A stretch of 64,000 nt of DNA from an uncultured Clostridia bacterium (GCA_932222125.1 CAKNZJ010000282.1:50598-114597), one strand, 5' to 3'. Shown: positions 9,431-18,608, counted from the stretch's first letter. Program-made: numbers and translations. The notes: generated by a model not told the origin, from the sequence alone.

Positions 9431-10459
9431 TCAGATCTCCTTTCCCTCAAACGGTTTTCCCCGTCCTCCTCCTAAATTGTCCCCTATCTTTTTCAATACG
9501 CCCCGCAGGCCGCCCATCTTAAGTACGCCCCGCAGGTTATTCATCCGCGTTTGCAGACTTCTTTTCCAACCACGATAATTGATTACCGTCCATATTCTCC
9601 GTGCCCGCAACAATTTCTTGGGATCCTTATCTATCTCTACAAACCGATTGGGCACAATGTAATACGGCGCTCCGGCAGGAGGAAGATTATCCATCTTTCT
9701 GCGCAACAGATGTACATAAGCATATTCTCGTTCTGCAATGCCTCCGTTCTCCTCATATAACTGATAGACATGCCCCGGTTCACACCGGAAAATGGAATTT
9801 TGAACCTTATCCCGCTCATACTCCCCAGCCTCTATATTCCAATAAATCCGGGCGAGATTGGTGCGGTACTGATCTATATCCGCAATCTTTAAATCAGTTT
9901 TAGTTGGGATGCCCCGCTCCAAATATATCTCATTGACATTGTCCGGCATCCATTCATCAAACAGGCAGTTCGCCTCCGAGGAAAACACCTCGCGGTAACG
10001 TTTTTTGCCACGGATCTCCGACATGAATACCCGGTTGTTCTCCTCCGTGTTTCGGTATAAGCCTAGGTGAGACATAATCCCAATCTTATCAAAGCGCCTC
10101 ATGTCCTCCTCCGTTACAAACTTTGACAGATCCCCAAAAATCAAGTCACAGTCGCAATGGCCCCAGAAGTCATATCCGGTGAGGTATTCCTCAAAAATGT
10201 ATCCAAATGCAGGCCGAAAGTCACAGAGCTTCCACGGCCTGGGCAGGGCAATAGGAAAGTCAAATTTTGACTGTATCAGCGTCCGGCATTCCTCCATACT
10301 CATCTTCCTGACATGCACATTCTCCGGATATTTGTACGGAGCAGTATTATCAGTAAAAACAAGCCATTCAAACCCAGTATTATATTTACAAGAGTCCAAA
10401 AAGGCCTGGAAAAAGCTCGGAAAATTTCCAAAATACGGGATAATGATTGCTGTTTTCAT
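9431..10459 (-). CDS. DUF6625-like putative glycosyltransferase
   Basis: A 342-residue protein that starts MKTAIIIPYFG and has the acidic block GHCDCDLIFGDL (D103, D105), resembling a DXD metal site of GT-A enzymes. This pattern fits the DUF6625 family, which is seen in capsule and lipopolysaccharide clusters. The ATG at 10459 is chosen because homologous beginnings start with MK.AIIIPYFG; AGGAGG lies about 13 bases upstream, slightly far. No transmembrane segment is visible. The next gene (GT32) starts two bases after its stop. The function as a sugar transferase is inferred from motif and context. Confidence 0.72.
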   Translation of the reverse strand: MKTAIIIPYFGNFPSFFQAFLDSCKYNTGFEWLVFTDNTAPYKYPENVHVRKMSMEECRTLIQSKFDFPIALPRPWKLCDFRPAFGYIFEEYLTGYDFWGHCDCDLIFGDLSKFVTEEDMRRFDKIGIMSHLGLYRNTEENNRVFMSEIRGKKRYREVFSSEANCLFDEWMPDNVNEIYLERGIPTKTDLKIADIDQYRTNLARIYWNIEAGEYERDKVQNSIFRCEPGHVYQLYEENGGIAEREYAYVHLLRRKMDNLPPAGAPYYIVPNRFVEIDKDPKKLLRARRIWTVINYRGWKRSLQTRMNNLRGVLKMGGLRGVLKKIGDNLGGGRGKPFEGKEI

Positions 10460-10553
10460 AGTGTTACATATCCTCCTACTCTTCCCTGCAGACTTCTCTC
10501 CACAGGTTCCTGCGAAGCCGCCCGCCACCCTCTGAGCACGGCTTGGCTCCCTG

Positions 10554-11501
10554 TCATCCCTTCATCCTCACCGCCGCCCTATACAAACCGGGGGCTTTGT
10601 CCAATAGCCGGATCCCCCAGATTTCTTTTCTGGTGCTATATGGGTTTTTTAAAATTTCCCTCTTCTGTCCCAACAGCATTTGTCGCAGTTCCGGATATCG
10701 CTCCTGAAAGGATCCGCTCTTTATCATCCGGTTTACCAGGCTGAATTGGATCAGTATTCTTTGCCTCAGTACACAGTCCTTTTCCTCCAAACTGTTCGCC
10801 AATCCAGACAGGCGCTCAGAGACCTCCAACCCGTCAAAATGCTTCTCACTCAGTATAGTCTGCACTGCGGAGTCACGCCGCTCCTCATAATGATAAAACG
10901 GCTTTTGCACCAGAACCGCCCCTGGCATCCTGGAGAATATCTGAGCGTTTATCCACAGGTCCTCTGTAAAACGGATACCCAGATCAATGTGCAAGCCGGT
11001 CCATGCCTCTGTGCGGTACAGTTTATTACACAGCGATGACATCAGCAGATCCCCTCGCAACAGCGAATACCACAGATCCTTCCATTGGGGCTCACTAGGA
11101 ATGGCCGCTGGCACCAGCATCCCGGCAAACAGACAGACTGCAGCGGCACATTTTTCTCTCTCCAGCGCAGCCAGCAAGCACTCATACATATCCCGCTCTA
11201 TTGTATCATCTCCGTCCACAAAGGCCAGATACGTTCCGGTTGCCGCCTCAATCCCCACATTGCGGGCTGTGGAAACGCCCTGATTGCTCTGCTCGATCAC
11301 CTTTACACGGCTGTCCTTAGCAGCATACTGCCGGCATAGGGCTGCGGAACCGTCCGTAGAGCCATCATTGATTAAAATGACCTCCAGCTCCCGATGGCTT
11401 TGATTTAAGATGCTGTCCACACATCGCCCCAGATAGGGCTTTACATTGTAGACTGGTACGATCACACTGATTAACGCAGCCAAATCAATCACCCTTTCCA
11501 T
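10554..11501 (-). CDS. GT2 family glycosyltransferase
   Basis: About 315 residues with the GT2 motifs ISVIVPVYN, LINDGSTDGS, NQGVSTARNVG and the metal-binding DGDD. The ATG at 11501 overlaps the upstream gene by 13 bases. A TTG seven codons in (just before AALISVIV) lies better relative to the GGAAAGG purine run, so the true start is uncertain by a few residues. It is a cytoplasmic enzyme for one linkage of the glycan repeat. The C-terminal third is unlike that of the tandem pair nearer the left edge. Confidence 0.87.
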   Translation of the reverse strand: MERVIDLAALISVIVPVYNVKPYLGRCVDSILNQSHRELEVILINDGSTDGSAALCRQYAAKDSRVKVIEQSNQGVSTARNVGIEAATGTYLAFVDGDDTIERDMYECLLAALEREKCAAAVCLFAGMLVPAAIPSEPQWKDLWYSLLRGDLLMSSLCNKLYRTEAWTGLHIDLGIRFTEDLWINAQIFSRMPGAVLVQKPFYHYEERRDSAVQTILSEKHFDGLEVSERLSGLANSLEEKDCVLRQRILIQFSLVNRMIKSGSFQERYPELRQMLLGQKREILKNPYSTRKEIWGIRLLDKAPGLYRAAVRMKG

Positions 11502-12463
11502 CGCAGCCCAGCTGCTACAACGCCCGTCCACCCCAGCCGCAGCAGCGTCTGTACCAGGCGTTTTGACCTGGGAAAGTCCCCTATATCCGCCTCCTGAATC
11601 GCCTCCCGAACCTCTGGATGCTCCACATATTCCTTAATCTGCTTCTTTAAGTCTCCACTGCCCCGTGCCGCGACATTGAGATTGTTGCACAAGCTGTGAA
11701 ATATGATCCGGTCAAATATTCGCTTCTCTTGCTCTCCATCGCCGTTCTGCTCCAGGAAGGGCAGTACGCTCCGGCAGTATTGCAACATCCGCTCCGGCGT
11801 GTTATGGGTAAAGTTTTTAGTAGCGGAATCCTCATTGTCCTTATCATAAAGATATCCGCCATGGCGCAACAGAACCACGCGCTCCACCTTCTGCAGATAT
11901 GCCATATTAAACAGGAGATCCTCTCCCATGGGCACATCCTCCGGAAACCGTGCGCAAAGCAGTTCCCTGCGGTACAGCTTATTGCAGGGGGAATTGACCA
12001 GCATCCCAAAATATAGCTGGTCAAATTGCCTGCACAGCTCTGCGCGATTAGAGATTACCATTTCCGCGGCCGCCTGAAAACAGCTGCGCACACCGCCCTG
12101 GACGATGGTATACCCCGCAATCGCTAAGTCCGCTCCGTTTTGCTCTACTGCCTCCAGCATGGCCGCAGAATAGTCTGATGTAATGGTGTCGTCAGCATCC
12201 ACAAACTGAATGTATGTGCCAGACGCCGCCTCAATCCCCACATTGCGGGCCGCAGACGCCCCGCTATTTTCCCGGTGTATGACCCGCACTCTGCGGTCCT
12301 GTGCCGCAATCTGATCACACAGCACCCCTGAACGGTCTGGTGAGCCATCCTCTACCAGCAACAGCTCCAAGTCTACAGCCTGCTGCCCCAAAATACTCTG
12401 GGCACACCGCTGAATATACTGTTCCGCCCGGTAGACCGGGACGATTACCGTGAGTTGAGGCAT
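11489..12463 (-). CDS. GT2 family glycosyltransferase
   Basis: A 324-residue GT2 enzyme: LTVIVPVYRAEQY, LVEDGSPD, NSGASAARNVG and the DADD metal site. Two ATG codons are close together. The GGGAGG ribosome site directly abuts the one at 12469 but lies six bases before the one at 12463, so 12463 is preferred. The stop overlaps the start of the following GT2 gene. It is 20 bases downstream of the polymerase gene, in the same transcription unit. Donor and acceptor are unknown. Confidence 0.88.
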   Translation of the reverse strand: MPQLTVIVPVYRAEQYIQRCAQSILGQQAVDLELLLVEDGSPDRSGVLCDQIAAQDRRVRVIHRENSGASAARNVGIEAASGTYIQFVDADDTITSDYSAAMLEAVEQNGADLAIAGYTIVQGGVRSCFQAAAEMVISNRAELCRQFDQLYFGMLVNSPCNKLYRRELLCARFPEDVPMGEDLLFNMAYLQKVERVVLLRHGGYLYDKDNEDSATKNFTHNTPERMLQYCRSVLPFLEQNGDGEQEKRIFDRIIFHSLCNNLNVAARGSGDLKKQIKEYVEHPEVREAIQEADIGDFPRSKRLVQTLLRLGWTGVVAAGLRWKG

Positions 12464-12484
12464 TGCCATCCTCCCTTTCTATCT

Positions 12485-13690
12485 CTAGTAGACTGACCCC
12501 ACCAGGAGCGCCGGGTCCTGCCAGCCGATCAGCGTGAGGGTGCCCAAAAACTGAAAGGCAAAAAACATCCCCGCGCTCAGCACAAACATCCACGAAAGTG
12601 TTGTGGCATACTGTATCGGCCGTGTCCGGATACAGCTTTTCCTCGCTCTTTGTTCCAGCTGTTCCCGCCCGCTGTCCATCAACACGATCATCAGCAAGGG
12701 CCCCGCCAGCAGACCTAAAACCTCTGGGAATCTAACTAAGGTGGTAGGACTACTTAGGCCACTTCCGGCTGTAAGAATCACCGCTGCAGCAGTATAGTCC
12801 AGATAGTCCTGGTATTTTTTGGAGAACCGTCCCCTTCGCCTCATGACATATGCACAGCCCACCAACAGCGCAATGCAAACCAGTTTGGTCAAAGCGGTTC
12901 CCAAATTCCCGGCGCTCAAACCGCTCTCGCTCCACTCGTCTCCATAGTAAGCCTCCGCCTTGTCGGCAACACCCTGCAGATATTCAAGCCCCGTCACGTC
13001 TGCCAACCAGCCGACCATAGGGACACTAAACAGTGACAGCACTGCCATGCCCGCCATTATCAACTGGTTTGGATAACGGCGGTAGACCTCCAAAAATATC
13101 CGCAAGGCAACTAGAATAACCACGCTGTTGTGACAAGACAAGGACAGCAGATAGCCTCCCCAACACAACCACCGGCTTTTCCCTAGCAACAGCTCCGATA
13201 TCAAGGACACTGCAAAGATAACAAACCCCATATGATTGCGGATGCCGGCCAGCACACTGTAATACTTGGTGGTGCAGATGATAAAGATGATGGCCAAAAT
13301 CAGATGCTCCCGCTTGGCGCCAACCTTCTTTTCCACTGCAAATAGGATAGCCAGCATGCCTCCATAAAATGCTACTACAGTCATCGCTGGAAGATAACCT
13401 AGATAGTGAAATTTGCTCCAGATCCAGAACCAAAATTGGATTGCAACATCCCCGCTATCCTTATACTCGTCCCAAAATTGGAGCAGGGACAGGGTTTGCT
13501 TATGACCCTGGCCCGCGTAGTAATTTGTCAGGTCAAATATAGACTGGGCGTGAAAGGCCACAAAGGCGATGCCAACGACAAACAGCGCTGTCATGAGTTT
13601 GTATTGCTGACGCTTCCCAAATATAAGACCTAAAAAATAGAGCACCGTTATCATGGTAAACATCATGCGCCCATCTATCGTCACGCTCAT
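12485..13690 (-). CDS. EpsG-type O-antigen/polysaccharide polymerase (Wzy-like)
   Basis: A 401-residue membrane protein with about ten hydrophobic segments. The central GIRNHMGFVIF and LSLSCHNSVVILVAL segments match the pattern of the EpsG family (PF14897), in which an arginine in GIR and a histidine in the next loop are conserved. Wzy-type proteins join lipid-linked repeat units on the outer face of the membrane. It is the only polymerase candidate in the window. The ATG at 13690 is preceded closely by GGAAGG (two bases), so a slightly later start is possible. It sits among GT2 genes, as expected for a Wzx/Wzy-dependent pathway. Confidence 0.82.
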   Translation of the reverse strand: MSVTIDGRMMFTMITVLYFLGLIFGKRQQYKLMTALFVVGIAFVAFHAQSIFDLTNYYAGQGHKQTLSLLQFWDEYKDSGDVAIQFWFWIWSKFHYLGYLPAMTVVAFYGGMLAILFAVEKKVGAKREHLILAIIFIICTTKYYSVLAGIRNHMGFVIFAVSLISELLLGKSRWLCWGGYLLSLSCHNSVVILVALRIFLEVYRRYPNQLIMAGMAVLSLFSVPMVGWLADVTGLEYLQGVADKAEAYYGDEWSESGLSAGNLGTALTKLVCIALLVGCAYVMRRRGRFSKKYQDYLDYTAAAVILTAGSGLSSPTTLVRFPEVLGLLAGPLLMIVLMDSGREQLEQRARKSCIRTRPIQYATTLSWMFVLSAGMFFAFQFLGTLTLIGWQDPALLVGSVY

Positions 13691-13697
13691 CACCTTC

Positions 13698-14666
13698 CTA
13701 TCGTTTTACATACAGCCCCAGCAGGGCTATAGTCGCCCAGAACCCAGTGACTCGGTATACTCTTGATGCTAGGCATGCCTTTCGCTCCCTGGCATAATGC
13801 CAATATCCCCGCATTTCCTTCAGCCGACGCAAAAGAGCCCTGCGTCTGGGGCACTTCTCCCCCGCTGCGGTCTGAGCGCACAGGAGGGTATAATGATACG
13901 CGCCCAGCCCCAAAACCGCCTGACGGATCGGTTCCTCCGGGTACTCCCTTCCCAGATACCTCTCCAGAAAATCAGCCATGGCCTCCAGCCTGTCCCAGCG
14001 GGTTCCTCCAAAGACATCGGCGGTTCCGCGAGGCGTGCAATAGATGGTGTCGTTGATAAAGCCATACCGAGGCCGGCAGCACATGGTACGCATCACCCAC
14101 TCGCCATCCTCCGCGATGATCAGACGCTCATCGGCATACAATTTATTTTCCTCTATGAACCTGCGCCGAACCACCACTTCACAAAAGCTTGTCAGCAGGG
14201 TATTTCGCTCCAACAGCGTCATCAGCACCGCCGATGCCTCCATCTCATTGAGCTCCGGCGGGTAGTAGGGCTGGCCATAGGCCTGACCAGTTTGAGCGTC
14301 TATTGTTCTGACCCCATACACCAGTACATCCACGCTCCTCTCGGTTAACGCGGCATGGATGATCTCCAGCCCCCTCGGCTCACACCAGTAGTCATCACTG
14401 TCCAAAAACAGCAAAAAATCGCCCTGGGCCTCTCGCATCCCGGCATTACGGGCGGAGGAGGCGCCGCCATTTGCCTTGTGGATTACCCGTATCCTTCTGT
14501 TACTACGGGCGTATTGGTCACAGAGGGCCGGACACCCATCCGGGGAGCCGTCATCCACCAAGATCAACTCATAGTCTGAGCAGCTTTGGCACAGTACGCT
14601 GTCCACACATCGCCCTATTGTGCCCTCCGCTTTATATATGGGGACAATTACACTAAAAAACGGCAT
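13698..14666 (-). CDS. GT2 family glycosyltransferase
   Basis: A 322-residue GT2 enzyme: FSVIVPIYKAEGTI, LVDDGSPDGC, NGGASSARNAGM and LDSDDYW. The ATG at 14666 has GGAGG nine bases upstream and starts three bases after the stop of the preceding GT4 gene. The C-terminal 80 residues are rich in arginine and cysteine, with a hydrophobic stretch near the end (GFWATIALLGLYV) that may touch the membrane. It is expected to be one of the repeat-unit transferases of the cluster. Confidence 0.88.
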   Translation of the reverse strand: MPFFSVIVPIYKAEGTIGRCVDSVLCQSCSDYELILVDDGSPDGCPALCDQYARSNRRIRVIHKANGGASSARNAGMREAQGDFLLFLDSDDYWCEPRGLEIIHAALTERSVDVLVYGVRTIDAQTGQAYGQPYYPPELNEMEASAVLMTLLERNTLLTSFCEVVVRRRFIEENKLYADERLIIAEDGEWVMRTMCCRPRYGFINDTIYCTPRGTADVFGGTRWDRLEAMADFLERYLGREYPEEPIRQAVLGLGAYHYTLLCAQTAAGEKCPRRRALLRRLKEMRGYWHYARERKACLASRVYRVTGFWATIALLGLYVKR

Positions 14667-14669
14667 GGA

Positions 14670-15764
14670 CTACCTCCTATATAACTGCGCCAACTTAGCG
14701 GCACTTTGGGATAGATCAAATCCAGATTGCATCACCCAGTCCGCAGTATCTTCTCTGATGAATCCAGCCAATTCCAGCGCCTTATCCGCCCAACGATCTG
14801 CTGACTCCCGTAAACTCATACGGCAAGTGCGCTCAGGCACACAGCACACCTCATCTGTGACCGTATCGCTGATCAACACCGGTAGGCCAGCGGCCTGGGC
14901 CTCTACCACCGACACCGGAACCCCCTCCTGTGTAGAGGGAAACACAAAGACATCCATGGCCTGCAACAGATCGGCCACGTCAGAGCGCAGCCCTAACCAG
15001 CGGACATAGGGGGCAATCCCCAACTCCTCAATCAGGGCCGTCAGCCGCTCATTTTGCGCCGCGCCGATCAGCAGTAGCACCGCGTCAGTTCGCTTCCTAA
15101 CAATTTCAGCAAAGACACGTAGCAAGAATGGGTGGTTCTTTTGAGGACAGTTTGCCTGTCCCACATGTCCCACTATCAGCTGGTTCTCTACCCCCAGTTT
15201 TATCCTGGCAGCTTCCCTCCTCTCAGGGGAAAAGCGATAGCCGTCACACCCAATGGCATTTGGCAATACCGTAACCCGCCCCTGCTCAAACGCCCTTCGG
15301 CCATACCAGAAAATCCCTGCGTCTCGTCCACAGGCAAACAGTTGATCGGACAGGCGCTTGGTGGGCAAGTTAAATACCCAGTTGCGCAGCGTATTCCTTG
15401 CTTCCAGGGCAAACACAGTGGAATGACAGTGCACATACACCTTTGGAATTCCCGCCCGCCTGGCCTTTGGGGCAAATATACTGGCCAAGTAGGGCAGATG
15501 GAGATGGATGGCGGCATAATCCTTCCCGTGCGCCTCCAGAAATTCATCTATGCCGTCCCGGCCAAAGCTATGCAGGCCAGGACGAGCAATCCGATACGCC
15601 TGCCCGCCCATCGCCTGTAGTTCCTCCTTATAATTGTTCTCCCGTTCGTCAAAATACAGGATATCAAAGCGGATGTCCTCAGGCATGCCCCGCAGGTAGT
15701 TCATAATCACGCTCATCACACCATTGCAGCGCCATAGGCTGACTGTGACATGCAGTATGCGCAT
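14670..15764 (-). CDS. GT4 family glycosyltransferase
   Basis: A 364-residue GT-B fold enzyme. It begins MRILHVTVSLWRCNGVMSV, has the HLHLPYLAS block, the donor-binding GHVGQANCPQKNHPFL region and the family motif PSTQEGVPVSVVEAQAAGLPV (the EX7E pair of retaining GT4 enzymes, with the second acidic residue supplied by VEAQ). The ATG at 15764 has AGGAGG six bases before it, whereas the longer reading lacks a ribosome site. It resembles EpsF-type transferases. It starts about 100 bases after the stop of the upstream GT4 gene. Confidence 0.9.
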   Translation of the reverse strand: MRILHVTVSLWRCNGVMSVIMNYLRGMPEDIRFDILYFDERENNYKEELQAMGGQAYRIARPGLHSFGRDGIDEFLEAHGKDYAAIHLHLPYLASIFAPKARRAGIPKVYVHCHSTVFALEARNTLRNWVFNLPTKRLSDQLFACGRDAGIFWYGRRAFEQGRVTVLPNAIGCDGYRFSPERREAARIKLGVENQLIVGHVGQANCPQKNHPFLLRVFAEIVRKRTDAVLLLIGAAQNERLTALIEELGIAPYVRWLGLRSDVADLLQAMDVFVFPSTQEGVPVSVVEAQAAGLPVLISDTVTDEVCCVPERTCRMSLRESADRWADKALELAGFIREDTADWVMQSGFDLSQSAAKLAQLYRR

Positions 15765-15868
15765 CTCTCTCCTCCTCAAACAAGCCAAGGTTCCTCCATC
15801 CGCCATTGTGTCAGCGTCCAACAAGCAAGAACCTGGCCGCATACGATGCTCGCGGCCATGTGTTGATC

Positions 15869-17038
15869 CTACCAAGTGGCCGCCCCTACCGGGACAGCCT
15901 CCTCTTCGCCAGACTCGCCTCTAGCGCCATTCAATCCGTAGATCTCTCTCAGCTCGTCTAACACCCGGTCCACTTGGAATGCCTCCACCCTAGCCCGGTT
16001 ATATTCCCCCATCCGTTCCCTGGCCAGTTTGTCAGCCGCCAGCTTGGCAATCGCCTTCGCAAAGTCATCCATCCCTGTGGCAGGACATACCGCCCCTCCC
16101 TGCCCGTCTACAATCAGGTCCACGCTCCCTCGGACGGCAGAGCAAATAACCGGATTTCTGGCAGCCATCGCCTCCATCAACGCCACTGGAAGCCCCTCCC
16201 GAAAGGAGGGCATTAAAAGCATGTCCGCCACCTGATTGAGCTGGGCGATATCTCTCCGTATCCCTAGCAGGGAGACCTGGTCAGCCACATCCAGTTCCCG
16301 GGCCAGTTCACTCAAATGCTCTCGCAACGGCCCTTCTCCACAAATTACATATCTCAGCCTCGGATTCTTGAGCTTTGCCAGCGCACGGATGACTATTTCA
16401 TGGTTTTTCAGCTGACGCAGTTCTCCCACTGACAGCAGCATCACGTCATCAGCCCCAACTCCCAGCTCCTGCCGCTTTGCCCATTTTTCCTCAGCCGTCC
16501 ACTGCAGATCAAAGCGGGCCGTATCCAGCCCCACCCCATGGACAAAGGCCACCTTTTTGGCGTGGAAGGTCTTGGCCCGTTTTAGATCCTCTTGACTAAT
16601 GGTGATCAGCACGTCTGTCCACCGGCTCAAGAACCGCTCCACCGGGTAGTAAATCAGCCAGTTTTTCATCGGCGCCCCTGTATAAAAGTGGAAACCATGG
16701 GCGGTGTAGAACACCCTCGTCCCCTTTTTACGCAGCTTTCGACAGGCTAGCCTTACAATGGCAGAGGCATTTGGGGTATGGGTATGCACGATGTCATAGC
16801 GCTCTGTATCCAGCAGGTTCTTAAACGCCTGATAGGCCCGCAGATTGTCTCTGCTCAGCGGAGAGCGGGAAAAGGGGATATGGTGGGTGCGGCAATTTAG
16901 AGCCGCCACCCTTTCCGGCAGCGGATCATTCAAATTGGTGGCCAACTCCACCTGGTGCCCCTCCTCTTGAAGCATCCGAATATGCTCCGGGAAAAAGTTC
17001 ATCGTAATCGCTATCGTTGTAACGTATAATATTCTCAT
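15869..17038 (-). CDS. GT4 family glycosyltransferase (EpsD/PglA-like)
   Basis: A 389-residue GT-B enzyme: MRILYVTTIAITMNFFPEH, HTHTPNASAIVRLACR, YTAHGFHFYTGAP, SVGELRQLKNHEIVI and the donor motif PSFREGLPVALMEAMA. This is the pattern of EpsD/PglA-like transferases, which add the second sugar to the lipid-linked first sugar. It is the first glycosyltransferase gene after the PglC/PglD pair, which agrees with that role. The last 20 residues (GESGEEEAVP region) look like an unstructured tail. ATG at 17038 is well placed. Confidence 0.88.
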   Translation of the reverse strand: MRILYVTTIAITMNFFPEHIRMLQEEGHQVELATNLNDPLPERVAALNCRTHHIPFSRSPLSRDNLRAYQAFKNLLDTERYDIVHTHTPNASAIVRLACRKLRKKGTRVFYTAHGFHFYTGAPMKNWLIYYPVERFLSRWTDVLITISQEDLKRAKTFHAKKVAFVHGVGLDTARFDLQWTAEEKWAKRQELGVGADDVMLLSVGELRQLKNHEIVIRALAKLKNPRLRYVICGEGPLREHLSELARELDVADQVSLLGIRRDIAQLNQVADMLLMPSFREGLPVALMEAMAARNPVICSAVRGSVDLIVDGQGGAVCPATGMDDFAKAIAKLAADKLARERMGEYNRARVEAFQVDRVLDELREIYGLNGARGESGEEEAVPVGAATW

Positions 17039-17150
17039 CCGGCCTACCCACCCTATATTTACAGTTATCTAAAAAGTTCCTATGTCGCTCTATCACTTTG
17101 TTGTCTGCCCGCGTTTCCGCGCCCTTTAATATATATACCTTTAATGCTGT

Positions 17151-17798
17151 TCACAATTTTCTGTTTGTCCCTAATCTCCTTGCCGGCACTCCAGCATAGG
17201 TGCCTGACTCCTGGATATTCCGTACCACAACAGATCCCGCACCTAAAATCGTTCCCTCAGCAATATCTATGCCCGGAATAATTTTTGTCCCAGTTCCAAT
17301 GTCAGTACCGGCCCCAATATGTACATGTCCGGATATGTTTGACCCTGGTTGCAGGGTACAGCACTCATCTATCACGGCATCATGCCCCACTGTGCAGTTT
17401 AAATTTAAAATACAGTTAAATCCCACTTTTACTGCTACCGTCAAAATTGTGCCCGCACAAATAATTGAACCTTCTCCAACAATACATCCATTTCCAACCG
17501 TGGCCATTGGGTCAACAATTGTTGCAAAGCGGAGATCGTGCAAGTTGGATAATTTTCTCCAAATGCGCTTTCTTACGCTTCCGGTTCCAATCGCACAGGT
17601 AGCATAAATATTTCTTGAATGTTTTTGAAGCCACTCAACTTCTCCCAGCACTGGGTAACCATCAACGGTCTGCCCTGCCTTATCATCATCCACAAAACCC
17701 AGTATGTTCCACTCCTGACAGCATTGATTCATTCTCTCCGCCGTCCATACTACCTCTCGCGCAAAGTCACCTGCGCCAATGATAACTAAATCCTTCAT
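17151..17798 (-). CDS. PglD/NeuD-type sugar O/N-acetyltransferase
   Basis: A 215-residue protein with an N-terminal Rossmann-like domain (VIIGAGDFAREV) and a C-terminal left-handed beta-helix built of hexapeptide repeats. The catalytic histidine is probably H139 in NCTVGHD, and the end YAGVPARRLG is typical. The family acetylates UDP-4-amino sugars (PglD) or sialic acids (NeuD). The start overlaps the stop of the phosphoglycosyl transferase gene (ATGA), and GGGGAGAG lies upstream. Given PglC, PglE and PglF homologues in the cluster, acetylation of UDP-4-amino-4,6-dideoxy-GlcNAc is the likely step. Base composition is lower in GC than the neighbours. Confidence 0.87.
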   Translation of the reverse strand: MKDLVIIGAGDFAREVVWTAERMNQCCQEWNILGFVDDDKAGQTVDGYPVLGEVEWLQKHSRNIYATCAIGTGSVRKRIWRKLSNLHDLRFATIVDPMATVGNGCIVGEGSIICAGTILTVAVKVGFNCILNLNCTVGHDAVIDECCTLQPGSNISGHVHIGAGTDIGTGTKIIPGIDIAEGTILGAGSVVVRNIQESGTYAGVPARRLGTNRKL

Positions 17799-18448
17799 CT
17801 TACTCTCCCCACTGGTTCTTTTGCGCCAACAAATGGTTCCATTGTTGCGGTATTTTCTCCTGAGATGCCCTCCCTCTTCACCGCCTTCCACACGGTTGAA
17901 AGGATCAACTTTACATCCCCCAAAAACGTCACGTGATCCACATAGGCCACGTCCATGTCAAACTTTTCCTCCCAGGTCAGCGCGTTTCTCCCATTCACTT
18001 GGGCATAGCCGGACAGCCCCGGCCGCACTTCATGCCGGCGACGCTGCTTTTCATTGTAACGAGGCAAATACGCCACCAGCAATGGCCTTGGGCCAATGAC
18101 ACTCATATCACCTTTTAAAATGTTGAATGCCTCAGGCAATTCATCCAGGCTTGTTGAGCGCAAGAACCGGCCAAATTTCGTCAGCCGCATCTCATCCGGC
18201 AACAGCTCCCCATTCTCATCCCGACCGTCGGTCATGGTACGAAATTTATACAGCTTGAAAATCTTCTCGCCTCGGCCTGGCCGCTCTTGGGTAAATAACA
18301 CCGGGCTCCCCAGCTTAATTCGCACAAGAATGGCCACCAATATGTATAGCCAGAAGAAAACGACGATGGCCGCCAGCGCACACAATATGTCAAGGGGCCT
18401 CTTAACCCAACGCTCGTAGGGGCCATAGGGCCTATGTTCAGTCTCCAT
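17795..18448 (-). CDS. PglC-type monotopic phosphoglycosyl transferase
   Basis: A 217-residue sugar transferase of the small, single-domain PglC class. It has one re-entrant membrane helix (about residues 22-43), the LYKFRTMTDG segment and the catalytic Asp-Glu pair D102-E103 in STSLDELPE, then SVIGPRPL and RPGLSGYAQVNGRN. It transfers a sugar phosphate from a UDP-sugar to undecaprenyl phosphate, the first committed step of glycan assembly. It is the first gene of the cluster, with GGGAGGGG before the ATG and a promoter about 70 bases upstream. Confidence 0.93.
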   Translation of the reverse strand: METEHRPYGPYERWVKRPLDILCALAAIVVFFWLYILVAILVRIKLGSPVLFTQERPGRGEKIFKLYKFRTMTDGRDENGELLPDEMRLTKFGRFLRSTSLDELPEAFNILKGDMSVIGPRPLLVAYLPRYNEKQRRRHEVRPGLSGYAQVNGRNALTWEEKFDMDVAYVDHVTFLGDVKLILSTVWKAVKREGISGENTATMEPFVGAKEPVGRVR

Positions 18449-18517
18449 TGCTACCCCTCCCTAACCTTGCAAAAAAAAGACGCATGAGGACATATTTAGA
18501 CTTTTATCTCTTATTGA

Positions 18518-18546
18518 ATCATACCATATCCCCCCCCTCATAGCAA
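18518..18546 (-). promoter_or_regulatory. Promoter of the glycan operon with a G8 tract in its spacer
   Basis: Minus strand: -35 TTGCTA (18541-18546), 17-base spacer, -10 TATGAT (18518-18523). The spacer contains eight consecutive G (plus-strand C at 18530-18537). Such homopolymers between -35 and -10 are a known cause of phase variation in other bacteria because slippage changes spacing. At eight G the spacing is optimal. There is no other strong promoter between here and the pglC-like start. Confidence 0.6.
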
Positions 18547-18608
18547 TAGTTCCAGCGCAAATAACCATCGTTAAAATTTACATATCAGCCGATGTACCCA
18601 CGCGTTTC

